Source: Oscillospiraceae bacterium (lineage in GTDB: Bacteria; Bacillota; Clostridia; Oscillospirales; Oscillospiraceae). Taken from it: a stretch of 64,000 nt of DNA. Under the pieces are notes generated by a model. The model was not told where the DNA came from and searched no databases. It worked only from the letters and a program-made list of their open reading frames with translations. This document shows, in pieces, positions 41,108 to 49,867 of the stretch (positions within the stretch are counted from its first letter, which is position 1; each line of letters starts with the position of its first letter). The DNA lies in assembly GCA_017624715.1 (NCBI GenBank), contig JAGAMN010000020.1, positions 105,289 through 169,288 on the forward strand, written 5' to 3'. The position numbers and the translations under genes were made by a program.

Positions 41108-42339
41108 CGAATCACCTCCTGGCGAACAGCGTCCTGGTTACCCATGCGCAAGTCTGAGCCGGGGAATTGTGTCATGGTTGTTGTGCGGTTATACCGACTG
41201 CGGTTTGTATTGTTTGCTGCAAAAGCAGGCACAGCTCCGGCATCCGGGAATCGCTCGCCATCACGCAAGCTTGTATTCTCAATACCCGAGTATTGGTCAT
41301 AGATCTCATCCCAGGTGGCTGTATCCACATTGCCGGTCTGTGGCAAACCGAAAAACCTTTGGGCGGCCAACACGGCTTCCCGGGTGGCAGGTCCGAATAT
41401 GCCGTCCACTTCCACTCTGGGGATGTCATTGATATAAGCGGACAATACTGAAAGCATATACTGCAAGAACCGGATGCTGTTGCCGGTATCGCCTTCGTAG
41501 TAGGAATTTGGGTATTCCCAACTGATGGAGTAAAATTGCTGGCCCTGGCTGCGCAGTTCCGACAGATTGGTCACAGCGGTATATAACCGCACCAAAGCAT
41601 ACCAGGTGGCCGGCCCGACGATTCCATCGGGGTTTAAATCAAAAATTTCCTGAAATGCCCGTACAGATGCTTCGGTTCGACTGCCAAAGATGCCATCGAC
41701 AACGGGAATTTTGGGAATTGCCGGGTAGTTTTGTGCGATTCGGTTCAGTTCCACCTGGATAATAACCACATTTGGCCCGGTGCTGCCTCTGCGCAGCGGT
41801 GTACCGGGATAGGAGGATGTAATGCCCCGGATGGGCGCATTGCTGACGATCTCTACATTACCATAGTAGTTTCGCAAAATTTGCGTTGAAGTTCGCCCCT
41901 GCTGCGCCAGATTCTGGCTACCCCATTGGCTTAAACCCTCACAAGTAACTGTAGTGCCGTTGCAGAACTTCGCTGCCAGAGGCTCGACAAATCCGGGACG
42001 GCGCAGGTAATCATTAAAAAGCTCATCCACAAGACGGGAAACATTGCTGAAATAGCTGCGTCCGTTGACGAAGAACTGATCGTATGCAGTGCTGCTGGTT
42101 ATATCAAAATCATAACCGCGGCTTCGATAAAATTCCGTATAAACCCGGTTTAGTGCAAAAGAAACAATCGCAAGGATATTTGCCCGTAAGGCACTTTCTT
42201 CCCAGGTGGGATAGATCTCGCTGGAAGCGACGTTTTTCACATAGTCAATAAATGGTACAGTCACATTAGCAGCTTGTGAAGATGGCGGCCCCAGGTGCAC
42301 GGTGATGTTTTGCGGTACAAAAGGAATGACAGTTGGCAT
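41104..42339 (-). CDS. SpoIID/LytB-like domain protein with two peptidoglycan-binding modules
   Basis: This 411-residue protein resembles SpoIID/LytB domains in residues 25-175: IDYVKNVASSEIYPTWEESA, a RSRGYDFDI segment and EGLSQWGSQNLAQQGRT with NYYGNVEIV. SpoIID is a lytic transglycosylase acting in engulfment; here no signal peptide is visible. Two PG_binding_1 modules follow (about 178-250 and 282-352; DGIFGSRTEASVRAFQ, DGIFGPATREAVLAAQ). The ribosome site is AGGAGGTAG. The set of SpoIID-like and PGB proteins behind a sigma-K-like promoter points to late sporulation, cortex modification or germination. Confidence 0.8.
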   Translation of the reverse strand: MPTVIPFVPQNITVHLGPPSSQAANVTVPFIDYVKNVASSEIYPTWEESALRANILAIVSFALNRVYTEFYRSRGYDFDITSSTAYDQFFVNGRSYFSNVSRLVDELFNDYLRRPGFVEPLAAKFCNGTTVTCEGLSQWGSQNLAQQGRTSTQILRNYYGNVEIVSNAPIRGITSSYPGTPLRRGSTGPNVVIIQVELNRIAQNYPAIPKIPVVDGIFGSRTEASVRAFQEIFDLNPDGIVGPATWYALVRLYTAVTNLSELRSQGQQFYSISWEYPNSYYEGDTGNSIRFLQYMLSVLSAYINDIPRVEVDGIFGPATREAVLAAQRFFGLPQTGNVDTATWDEIYDQYSGIENTSLRDGERFPDAGAVPAFAANNTNRSRYNRTTTMTQFPGSDLRMGNQDAVRQEVIR

Positions 42340-42348
42340 ATCTACCTC

Positions 42349-42729
42349 CTAGAGCTGCTGAGGCGGTGTGTTGAAAAGCTCATATTTGCTCCATTGGCTG
42401 GGGAGCTCCGATAGCGGAATCATTTCCAGTTCCTGGTATGTCACCGTATCGGCGAAGATTTGTATATTCTCTGCGGTGATTTGCTCGTAGCCCTGCAGCC
42501 GTGCGTGAAGTGTCACAGAGGCAAACGGAATCTGACCCGGGTCCGGGGTTTGGCTGATGTCAAAGTCCGGTGCCGGTATGGAAATGGGAGCGATCCGTCC
42601 GCTTCGGTCAGTTAATGCCATGGCAATTGCAGTGCCGTCCGGCGCGGTGACGGTGATGGCCACATCCTTAAGTGGGATCTGGGCAAAACTGGAATAGGCG
42701 TGTACTTGTAAGTAACCTGTTGCGCTCAG
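42349..42729 (-). CDS. Small beta-fold protein of the sporulation-type operon, CTG start
   Basis: This 126-residue protein is a single beta-sandwich-like domain (LQVHAYSSFAQIPLKDVAIT and VTAPDGTAIAMALTDRSGRI), resembling carboxypeptidase-regulatory or prealbumin-like repeats. The frame has no ATG at its beginning. An AAAGGAGG site (42737-42744) lies 7 bases before CTG 42729. The longer frame begins at a TTG (42789) upstream of the putative promoter, so it cannot be the start. It is the first gene of the operon with the SpoIID-like and PGB proteins. Confidence 0.62.
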   Translation of the reverse strand: MSATGYLQVHAYSSFAQIPLKDVAITVTAPDGTAIAMALTDRSGRIAPISIPAPDFDISQTPDPGQIPFASVTLHARLQGYEQITAENIQIFADTVTYQELEMIPLSELPSQWSKYELFNTPPQQL

Positions 42730-42758
42730 AGTAATACCTCCTTTCGGCTTGTCAAAAC

Positions 42759-42786
42759 AGTATATGATGCAACTCCTGCAATGGTG
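42759..42786 (-). promoter_or_regulatory. Sigma-K-like promoter of the SpoIID-like/PGB operon
   Basis: On the minus strand CACC (42783-42786), a 16-base spacer and CATATACT (42759-42766). This matches the Bacillus sigma-K consensus mACm-N15/16-CATAnnnT. The ribosome site follows within 20 bases. Confidence 0.5.
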
Positions 42787-42787
42787 C

Positions 42788-42817
42788 AAAAACCTTCCCC
42801 CGAGGGGGAAGGTTTTT
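42788..42817 (-). terminator. Terminator of the ferritin-like gene
   Basis: The stem AAAAACCTTCCCC/GGGGAAGGTTTTT is followed on the minus strand by a T tract. It overlaps the gene stop at 42816. Confidence 0.88.
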
Positions 42818-43244
42818 ACAAAAAGGGCTCCATCTGTCGGATGTTATCGTTTTCTTTCTCCAGCAGTTTGTTGGAAAGCTCCTCAATCCGAGCGTCCCGG
42901 TTGGAATACTGATGCAGGTTTTTCAGACTCATGATCACGCCTTTGGTGTTACCCTGGATCATCATGCCTGCGATTTTGGAATCTTTTCGGCCGCCCATAA
43001 GTTTCATCCGTGTCATCATTTCAGACATTGCCCGGATGCCAGGATTCAGTTCCGGCAGAACCCAGCCACGCATATTGGCGATGTTGTGTGCTTCGCGTTC
43101 GATTTTGTCATATTCCCGCAGCTGTGAGTCCAATGCCTGTTGGAGTTCCGGATTTTCTGCCTGCTTCTGCACACAGCGGATACCGATCTGTCCCATCTGT
43201 GTTGTTTTCAGAAGGGAAGAAAGAATTTCCTTGTTTGTTTTCAT
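42816..43244 (-). CDS. Helical-bundle protein, ferritin-like (DUF2383 type)
   Basis: This protein of 142 residues is almost all helical (KTNKEILSSLLKTTQMGQIG; LREYDKIEREAHNIANMRGW) with E and H spacing like DUF2383/DUF892 four-helix bundles. No clear EXXH metal pair is present in both halves, so metal binding is doubtful. ATG 43244 has GAGGGTGAT upstream; a longer frame to 43280 lacks a site. It is divergent from asnB. Similar proteins in clostridia are found near sporulation and cell-surface genes, but the function is unknown. Confidence 0.6.
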   Translation of the reverse strand: MKTNKEILSSLLKTTQMGQIGIRCVQKQAENPELQQALDSQLREYDKIEREAHNIANMRGWVLPELNPGIRAMSEMMTRMKLMGGRKDSKIAGMMIQGNTKGVIMSLKNLHQYSNRDARIEELSNKLLEKENDNIRQMEPFL

Positions 43245-43341
43245 AATTATCACCCTCTTGCAGTTTTTGCGATTTCCCATAGGGTATCCGTGCCAAAAAA
43301 TGTCACAGCATCATAAAATGCTTTGTGAAAGGAGGAATTCT

Positions 43342-45165
43342 ATGTGTGCCATTGCTGGTATGATTGATTTGCAGGCGGATGATCGCCTGATGCATTCTAT
43401 GCTGGAAACCATGCGCCGCCGAGGACCGGACAGCACCGGTTGGTATCAACACAAGGGTTGCACGCTGCTTCATGCCCGATTGGTGGTCATTGACCCGGCT
43501 GGAGGATGCCAGCCTATGACGCTGCATTGGGGCGAAGAATGCTATACGATTGTATATAACGGAGAGCTTTATAATACACCGGAGCTTCGTCTGGAACTGT
43601 TGTCCCTGGGACATCACTTCGATGGCCATTCTGATACGGAAGTCCTGCTCCACGGCTATGCCCAGTGGGGGCAGGCGGTATTGGAAAGATGTAATGGCAT
43701 TTATGCTTTCGCTGTTTGGGAAGAAAAGGCTTCCCGACTGTTTTTGGCAAGAGACCGGATGGGGGTCAAGCCGCTATTTTATACGGAGCATGACGGTGGC
43801 TTGATTTTTGCATCCGAAATAAAGACGATCTTGCGTTACCCTACAGTTCGTCCTCAGTTGGATGAACAAGGCGCTGCGGAGATTTTGCTGCTGGGCCCGG
43901 GAAGAACACCGGGTTGCGGTGTGTTCCGGGGCATTAAAGAATTGAAGCCCGGTTGGTGCGGCTATTACGAAAAAGGCCACCTTTGCTTACAGGAATACTG
44001 GCGCTTGCGGGACAGGGAGCACTCAGAAACCTTTGCAGAAACGGCAGAACATGTGCGTCAATTGGTTCTGGATGCCATCCATCGGCAGATGGTTTCGGAT
44101 GTGCCTGTTGGTACGTTTCTGTCCGGTGGCCTGGATTCCAGCCTGATTACCGCAGTCTGCGCCAACGAAATGGCTGGGCAGGGAAAACCTCTGTCCACAT
44201 TCTCTGTGGATTATGTGGACAATGACAAATACTTTGTCCCCAATGCATTCCAACCCAATTCTGACGGCTACTATATCCGTCTAATGCAAGATGCCCTGCA
44301 AACGGAGCACCATTGGTGTATGCTTACCTCGGAGGATCTTGCGGAAGCCTTGGAAGAATCCACCTATGCCCGGGATTTACCCGGCATGGCGGATGTGGAC
44401 TTTTCCTTGCTGGTCTTCTGCAAACGGATCCGCGAACATGTTACGGTTGCTCTGTCCGGAGAGTGCGCCGATGAAATATTCGGTGGCTATCCCTGGTATC
44501 GTGACCCAAAGATCCGGGATACTGACGGTTTTCCTTGGGCGCAGAATACCGCGCAACGCTGCGCAATGCTTTCACCGGAATTGTCCGCAAAAATCGACGG
44601 AGCAGACTATGTGCGACAACGTTATCTGGATACTTGTCGGAAAAGCGATATCCTGCCGGGTACATCGCCTTTGGAACGGCGGATGAAAGAAATGGTAAAT
44701 TTGAATCAACAATGGTTTATGCAGACCCTCCTGGACCGCAAGGACCGCATGAGTATGTACTCCGGTCTTGAAGTCCGTGTGCCATTCTGCGACCACCGTA
44801 TAGCGGAATACCTATACGGCGTTCCCTGGGAGTTCAAGGACTGGCAGGGAAGGGAAAAAGGGTTGCTTCGCTGTGCCATGGAAGGATGGCTTCCTGAGGA
44901 AGTTATGTGGCGCAAGAAGAGCCCATACCCAAAGACCTTTGATCCTGCGTACCTCGCAATTATGTCCAAAGGATTGGAGCGTTTGCTTTCTGATGCGAAT
45001 GCCCCCCTGTTTTCATTGATTTCCCGGCAAGCTGCCTGTGACATCATGGCGCGAGAAAGTCCTTGGCCCTGGTACGGTCAACTCATGCGAAAGCCCCAAA
45101 CCATCGCATATCTTTTACAGATCGATCATTGGTTGAGAGATTATCAAATACAGATCTGTTTTTAG
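43342..45165 (+). CDS. asnB: Asparagine synthetase (glutamine-hydrolysing)
   Basis: This 607-residue AsnB converts aspartate to asparagine using glutamine and ATP. The N-terminal glutaminase begins MCAIAGMIDL with nucleophile C2, RRRGPDSTG and NGELYN. The synthetase domain has the PP-loop FLSGGLDSS and ALSGECADEIFGGYPW. ATG 43342 is supported by AAAGGAGG 6 bases upstream and by the need for C2. The frame extends far upstream but that part overlaps the divergent gene. Full length for the family. Confidence 0.95.
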   Translation: MCAIAGMIDLQADDRLMHSMLETMRRRGPDSTGWYQHKGCTLLHARLVVIDPAGGCQPMTLHWGEECYTIVYNGELYNTPELRLELLSLGHHFDGHSDTEVLLHGYAQWGQAVLERCNGIYAFAVWEEKASRLFLARDRMGVKPLFYTEHDGGLIFASEIKTILRYPTVRPQLDEQGAAEILLLGPGRTPGCGVFRGIKELKPGWCGYYEKGHLCLQEYWRLRDREHSETFAETAEHVRQLVLDAIHRQMVSDVPVGTFLSGGLDSSLITAVCANEMAGQGKPLSTFSVDYVDNDKYFVPNAFQPNSDGYYIRLMQDALQTEHHWCMLTSEDLAEALEESTYARDLPGMADVDFSLLVFCKRIREHVTVALSGECADEIFGGYPWYRDPKIRDTDGFPWAQNTAQRCAMLSPELSAKIDGADYVRQRYLDTCRKSDILPGTSPLERRMKEMVNLNQQWFMQTLLDRKDRMSMYSGLEVRVPFCDHRIAEYLYGVPWEFKDWQGREKGLLRCAMEGWLPEEVMWRKKSPYPKTFDPAYLAIMSKGLERLLSDANAPLFSLISRQAACDIMARESPWPWYGQLMRKPQTIAYLLQIDHWLRDYQIQICF

Positions 45166-45259
45166 TAAAAATTGAGCATTTTGCCCACATGAAATTTACT
45201 TTATATCGTGATATAATGGTGTTAATCAACCGAAAGTCATGATTAAAGGAGCGAGCAGA

Positions 45260-45763
45260 ATGCATAACATTGGAGACCATGTGGTTTATGGCATTAACGG
45301 TGTTTGTCTTGTATTGGAGAAGCAAAGCCAACTGCGAAACGGGCAACCTGTGGAATATCTTGTACTGGAACCGACAGAGCAACCTGGTGCACGCTATTTT
45401 GTGCCAACGGGAAATGCCCTCGCGATGAGTAAGCTTCGCCCGATTATGACTAAGGAGGAGTTGCTGGCGCTGCTTTCGTCCGACCTTTTGAAGCAAGATG
45501 TGTGGATTCCCGATGAGAACCAACGTAAGCAGGCTTATCGGGAACTGATCAACGGTGGTGACAGAGCAGCGCTGATTCAGATGATCTGTGCATTGCAGCG
45601 CCATAAGCAGGTTCAGTTTGAAGCAGGGAGGAAGTTTCATCAATCCGATGAAAACTTTCTCCGTGATGCGCAAAAGCTCATCAGCGCCGAGTTTTCGCAA
45701 ATCCTCGGCATCCCTGCCCAAAAGGTGGGTGAGTATATCCTGTCTGCGATCCCTAAAGAATAA
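45260..45763 (+). CDS. CarD family transcription regulator
   Basis: This 167-residue protein has an N-terminal CarD/CdnL RNA-polymerase interaction domain (MHNIGDHVVYGINGVCLVLE; EYLVLEP) and a helical C-terminal DNA-binding part. CarD proteins bind the polymerase beta subunit and stabilise open complexes, often at rRNA promoters. ATG 45260 has AAAGGAG 8 bases upstream. It is monocistronic with its own terminator. Family members in this size range also include short regulators of uncertain target. Confidence 0.85.
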   Translation: MHNIGDHVVYGINGVCLVLEKQSQLRNGQPVEYLVLEPTEQPGARYFVPTGNALAMSKLRPIMTKEELLALLSSDLLKQDVWIPDENQRKQAYRELINGGDRAALIQMICALQRHKQVQFEAGRKFHQSDENFLRDAQKLISAEFSQILGIPAQKVGEYILSAIPKE

Positions 45764-45766
45764 GTG

Positions 45767-45794
45767 GCCCGGCAGCATCGCTGCCGGGTTCTTT
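45767..45794 (+). terminator. Terminator of the CarD-like gene
   Basis: A 9-bp GC stem, CCCGGCAGC with GCTGCCGGG and loop ATC, then TTCTTT. Confidence 0.85.
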
Positions 45795-45809
45795 GTATAA
45801 CCTATACAA
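45793..45809. promoter_or_regulatory. Upstream palindrome, possible second GntR operator
   Basis: TTGTATAACCTATACAA has two 7-base arms around ACC. Its TTGTATA arms equal those of the operator at 45871-45880, about 78 bases downstream, suggesting cooperative or looping binding by the same regulator. Confidence 0.45.
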
Positions 45810-45842
45810 GAGCGCTGCGCGTGGACAAATGTATTTTTGGCG

Positions 45843-45880
45843 TTGACAAAAGATTGATTTGCCTGTATAATTGTATACAA
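45843..45880 (+). promoter_or_regulatory. Perfect promoter with overlapping GntR-type operator
   Basis: TTGACA (45843-45848), exactly 17 bases and TATAAT (45866-45871). The palindrome TTGTATACAA (45871-45880) overlaps the last base of the -10 box. It fits the FadR-type GntR operator pattern TNGT..ACNA. The operon encodes such a regulator as its second gene, so autoregulation of citrate and 2-oxoglutarate synthesis is likely. Confidence 0.75.
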
Positions 45881-45912
45881 TAATTCAAGTACACATGAAA
45901 GGGGTCCTTTCT

Positions 45913-47289
45913 ATGCTGGAGATATCCTCCAAAACCAATCTGCTGGAACAAAAATCCTACAAGTATTCCCTTCAGGATGTGGCTGAGCCCAACCTGCAAC
46001 GGGATCTATACTCCTACGGCAGCGTGCCTAAGGTGGCCTTTAACCACCGGCGGGTGCCTATGAATATGCCGGAGGAGATTTGGATCACCGATACTTCACT
46101 TCGTGACGGACAGCAATCCGTTGAGCCTTACAGCGTGGATCAGATCGTCAATATCTATAAGCTGCTTTCTAAGCTGGGCGGCCCTTATGGCATTATTCGT
46201 CAGACGGAATTCTTCGTTTACAGCAAGAAAGACCGCCAGGCTTTGGAAAAGTGCATGGAACTGGACCTGAAATTCCCAGAGATTACCAGTTGGATCCGTG
46301 CCAGCAGGGAAGACTTTAAGCTGGTCAAAGATCTGGGTATCAAGGAAACCGGTATCCTGGTCAGTTGCAGCGATTATCATATCTTCAAAAAGATGAAGAT
46401 GACCCGGTCTCAGGTGTTGGAGCACTACCTGGCCGCGGTTAAGGATGCCTTTGATGCCGGTGTCATTCCCCGTTGCCATCTGGAAGACATCACCCGTGCC
46501 GATTTCTATGGTTTTGTTGTTCCTTTCGTAAATGAACTTCAGAAGCTGAGTAGGGAAGCAGGTATACCGGTGAAGATCCGTGCCTGTGACACCATGGGCT
46601 ATGGTGTTCCCTACACAGAAGCCGCCATGCCTCGGTCTGTTGCCGGTATTATCTACGGCCTGCAGCACTACTCCGATGTGCCCAGCGAATGCCTGGAGTG
46701 GCATGGACATAACGATTTTTACAAGGGTGTAGCCAATGCATCCACTGCCTGGCTTTACGGCGCTTGTGCTGTCAACTGCTCCTTGCTGGGCATCGGTGAG
46801 CGTACCGGCAATGTGCCTCTGGAAGCAATGGTCTTTGAGTACGCATCCCTTCGCGGTTCTCTGGACGGTATGGATCCCACAGTAATCACCGAGATCGCGG
46901 ATTATTTCCGCAATGAGCTTGAGTACGACATCCCGCCCATGACCCCGTTTGTTGGCCGCAGCTTCAATGCAACCCGTGCCGGTATTCATGCCGACGGCCT
47001 GCTGAAGGATGAAGAGATCTACACGATCTTCGATACCGGTAAGCTTCTGAATCGCCCGGCAGTGGTGGAGATCAGCAAAACTTCCGGCTTGGCCGGCATA
47101 GCCTACTGGATCAATCAGAACTTCCGCCTGAAAGGCGATGAGCAAATTGATAAACACGATCCGGTTGTGCAAACCATGAAGTCCTGGATCGATGCAGAGT
47201 ATGAGGACGGCCGACAGACCGTTATGACCGATAAAGAACTGGATGCCATGCTGGAGCGGCTTGCTCCCGGCAGATTCCGGAAAGTGTAA
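45913..47289 (+). CDS. Citrate synthase, Re-type (homocitrate/isopropylmalate synthase-like)
   Basis: This 458-residue HMGL-like Claisen condensing enzyme shows the motifs DTSLRDGQQSVEPYS, HLEDITRADFYG, CDTMGYG, WHGHNDFYKGVANA and GIGERTGN. By family it could be homocitrate, citramalate or isopropylmalate synthase. The operon with aconitase and isocitrate dehydrogenase, and no leu genes, strongly favours Re-citrate synthase as in Clostridium kluyveri, joining acetyl-CoA and oxaloacetate. There is no LeuA-type C-terminal regulatory domain. ATG 45913 lies 8 bases after AAAGGGG. Conventional citrate synthase is not seen in the window. Confidence 0.82.
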   Translation: MLEISSKTNLLEQKSYKYSLQDVAEPNLQRDLYSYGSVPKVAFNHRRVPMNMPEEIWITDTSLRDGQQSVEPYSVDQIVNIYKLLSKLGGPYGIIRQTEFFVYSKKDRQALEKCMELDLKFPEITSWIRASREDFKLVKDLGIKETGILVSCSDYHIFKKMKMTRSQVLEHYLAAVKDAFDAGVIPRCHLEDITRADFYGFVVPFVNELQKLSREAGIPVKIRACDTMGYGVPYTEAAMPRSVAGIIYGLQHYSDVPSECLEWHGHNDFYKGVANASTAWLYGACAVNCSLLGIGERTGNVPLEAMVFEYASLRGSLDGMDPTVITEIADYFRNELEYDIPPMTPFVGRSFNATRAGIHADGLLKDEEIYTIFDTGKLLNRPAVVEISKTSGLAGIAYWINQNFRLKGDEQIDKHDPVVQTMKSWIDAEYEDGRQTVMTDKELDAMLERLAPGRFRKV

Positions 47290-47301
47290 GGAGGCAGCGC
47301 T

Positions 47302-47955
47302 ATGACAGATTTTAAATCCGTTTCTTTGGCTGACCAAGTATTTGAAAAACTGGAAAATGATATCATTACCGGTATATATCCTCGTGGTGAGATTTTAACG
47401 GAGCTGAAGCTGGTGGAGCAATTGGGCGTTAGCCGCACACCCATCCGGGAAGCCCTGCGCCGCTTGGAGCAGGAACGGCTGATTGCTGATTCCGGCAAGG
47501 GCAGCATTGTGCTGGGCATCACAGAAGAAGATCTACTGGATATTATGAATATCCGTCAGCGGATCGAGGGCTTGGTTGCCTATTACGCCGCGCTGAATAT
47601 GGACGAGGATGGCCGTCAAAAGCTGACCCATATCGTTGACTTGCAGGAGTTTTATCATGCCAAGGGTGATGCCGATCGCTTACAGCAGGTGGACGATCAG
47701 TTTCACGACATGATCTGCCAGCTAAGTGGCAGAACAGTACTGATGGACACCCTAATTCCCTTGCACAGAAAGACCCGGCGCTTCCGCAGAATCTCCATGC
47801 AGGATGCTGCACGCACCGCTAAGACCAAGGTTGAGCACCGGGCAATGTATGATGCGCTGATGGCCGGCGATGCGGATAAGGCTATGGAGTTGACCACCCA
47901 GCACATCGCAAATGCCAAGGAACACATGATCAGGGGGCTGAAGCAAAATGGGTAA
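47302..47955 (+). CDS. GntR family regulator (FadR/FCD type)
   Basis: This 217-residue regulator has a winged helix-turn-helix at residues 10-75 (YPRGEILTELKLVEQLGVSR, TPIREALRRLEQERLI). An all-helical FCD ligand domain follows, with histidine and aspartate positions (QVDDQFHDMICQLSG and HRAMYDALMAGD) of the metal-binding kind. It is embedded between citrate synthase and aconitase genes and probably senses a carboxylate such as citrate. The TTGTATACAA palindrome on the operon promoter is its likely operator. Confidence 0.9.
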   Translation: MTDFKSVSLADQVFEKLENDIITGIYPRGEILTELKLVEQLGVSRTPIREALRRLEQERLIADSGKGSIVLGITEEDLLDIMNIRQRIEGLVAYYAALNMDEDGRQKLTHIVDLQEFYHAKGDADRLQQVDDQFHDMICQLSGRTVLMDTLIPLHRKTRRFRRISMQDAARTAKTKVEHRAMYDALMAGDADKAMELTTQHIANAKEHMIRGLKQNG

Positions 47956-49867
47956 AACAATTGCACAAAAAATCATTGCTGCCCATTTGGTAAGCGGTGA
48001 TATGACACCTGGCTCTGAGGTCGCATTGCGCATCGACCAGACCCTGACCCAGGACGCCACCGGCACTATGGCCTATCTGGAATTTGAAACCATGGGCATT
48101 GCCCGGGTGAAAACGGAGTTTTCCATTGCTTATGTGGATCACAATACGTTGCAATGCGGCTTTGAGAATGCCGATGATCACCGCTATTTGCAGACTGTAG
48201 CAGCCAAGCACGGTGTTCATTTCTCCAGACCCGGTAACGGCATTTGCCATCAGGTTCACCTGGAGCGCTTCGGCAAGCCCGGTAAGACGCTGATTGGCTC
48301 TGATAGCCATACGCCCACCGGCGGTGGTCTGGGTATGCTGTCGTTTGGCGCAGGCGGTATGGATGTGGCTGTTGCCATTGGCGGCGGTGCTTACTACATC
48401 ACCATGCCCAAGATGTTCAAAGTCAATCTGACTGGCAAGCTGCGCCCCTTTGTTACCGCCAAGGATGTGAGCCTGGAATTGCTGCGAATTTTGTCTGTGA
48501 AAGGCGGCGTGGGTGCTATCATCGAATGGGGCGGGCCCGGTATTGCGACCCTGACGGTTCCCGAGCGTGCAACCATTACTAATATGGGTACTGAGTTGGG
48601 CGCTACCACTTCCATCTTCCCCTCGGACGAAGTGACACGCATGTTCCTTGCAGCCCAGGGAAGAGAGGAAGACTACATACCGCTGGAAAGCGATGCGGAT
48701 GCTGTTTACGATCGAATCATTGATATCGACCTGTCCACCTTAAAGCCTATGATCGCCTGTCCTCACAGCCCGGATAATGTGGTGGCTGTGGATACCTTGA
48801 ATGGCGTAAAAGTCGACCAGGTTTGTATCGGTTCTTGTACCAATTCCTCTCTGTTGGATATGCTGAAGGTGGCAGCCATGCTCAAGGGCAAGATCATCGC
48901 ACCCGGTGTTAGCCTGTCCATTTCTCCCGGTTCCCGGCAGGTGCTGACCATGCTGGCCCAGTGTGGTGCACTGACAGACATTCTGGCCAGCGGTGCAAGA
49001 CTTTTGGAGTGTGCCTGCGGGCCTTGCATCGGCATGGGATTTTCACCCAGTTCCGGTGGTGTATCCCTGCGCACCTTTAACCGGAACTTCCTTGGACGCA
49101 GCGGTACCAAGGATGGCCAGGTCTACCTGGTGTCCCCGGAAACCGCTGCAGCTTCCGCATTGACCGGTTACATCACCGATCCCATGACCCTGGAGCCCAT
49201 TCCGGCCATCAAGCTGCCGGATAGCTTCTGCATTGATGATTCTGCTGTGCTGCCTCCGGCAGAGGACGGCTCTTCCGTGGAAGTCCTCCGCGGACCCAAC
49301 ATCAAGGAATTCCCCAAATCCAAACCTTTCTCTCAGAACCTGATTGCCGAGGCTGTACTGAAGGTAGGCGACAATATCACTACCGACCATATCATGCCTG
49401 CCGGTGCCAAGATCCTGCCGTACCGTTCCAATATTCCCCACCTGTCCAAGTTCTGTTTCGAGGTCTGTGATCCTACCTTCCCGGAACGGGCTAAAGCGGC
49501 GGGGGATGGCATTATCATCGGCGGCAGTAACTATGGCCAGGGTTCGTCCCGTGAGCACGCGGCTCTTGTACCCATGTACCTGGGTATCCGCTGTGTTATT
49601 GCAAAGAGCTTCGCGCGAATCCATGCGGCGAATCTGATCAATGCGGGTATTCTGCCTCTTACCTTTGCGGACCCAGCGGATTACGATGCGCTGGAACAGG
49701 GGAGCAAATTGGAGCTTGCTGACCTTGCCACCGGCATGGCAGCAGGCAAGATCGCCGTAACCTGCAACGGCAAAATCTTCTATGCAAATTGTGATTTGAC
49801 AGAACGCCAGCAGAAGATTCTGCTCTGTGGCGGCCTGCTGAACTACACCAAGGAGGGTGGACTATGA
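47948..49867 (+). CDS. acnA: Aconitate hydratase
   Basis: This 639-residue aconitase isomerises citrate to isocitrate through a [4Fe-4S] cluster. Cluster cysteines appear in IGSCTNSS and ACGPCIGMGFSP. Other landmarks are TLIGSDSHTPTGGGLGMLSF and a C-terminal swivel domain with GGSNYGQGSSREHAALVPMY. The start overlaps the regulator by 8 bases and the stop overlaps isocitrate dehydrogenase by ATGA. The length is that of the bacterial-archaeal short aconitases (mitochondrial-like) rather than the 890-residue AcnA. Confidence 0.93.
   Translation: MGKTIAQKIIAAHLVSGDMTPGSEVALRIDQTLTQDATGTMAYLEFETMGIARVKTEFSIAYVDHNTLQCGFENADDHRYLQTVAAKHGVHFSRPGNGICHQVHLERFGKPGKTLIGSDSHTPTGGGLGMLSFGAGGMDVAVAIGGGAYYITMPKMFKVNLTGKLRPFVTAKDVSLELLRILSVKGGVGAIIEWGGPGIATLTVPERATITNMGTELGATTSIFPSDEVTRMFLAAQGREEDYIPLESDADAVYDRIIDIDLSTLKPMIACPHSPDNVVAVDTLNGVKVDQVCIGSCTNSSLLDMLKVAAMLKGKIIAPGVSLSISPGSRQVLTMLAQCGALTDILASGARLLECACGPCIGMGFSPSSGGVSLRTFNRNFLGRSGTKDGQVYLVSPETAAASALTGYITDPMTLEPIPAIKLPDSFCIDDSAVLPPAEDGSSVEVLRGPNIKEFPKSKPFSQNLIAEAVLKVGDNITTDHIMPAGAKILPYRSNIPHLSKFCFEVCDPTFPERAKAAGDGIIIGGSNYGQGSSREHAALVPMYLGIRCVIAKSFARIHAANLINAGILPLTFADPADYDALEQGSKLELADLATGMAAGKIAVTCNGKIFYANCDLTERQQKILLCGGLLNYTKEGGL

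Noticed and set aside
42931-43341. Upstream extension of asnB by 137 codons.
   Set aside because: It would run through the divergent helical-bundle gene and remove the N-terminal catalytic cysteine position required for AsnB. ATG 43342 has a strong ribosome site.
46096-47337. Minus-strand open frame of 413 codons opposite the citrate synthase gene.
   Set aside because: It is antisense to a conserved enzyme with all catalytic motifs, and no start signal is present.
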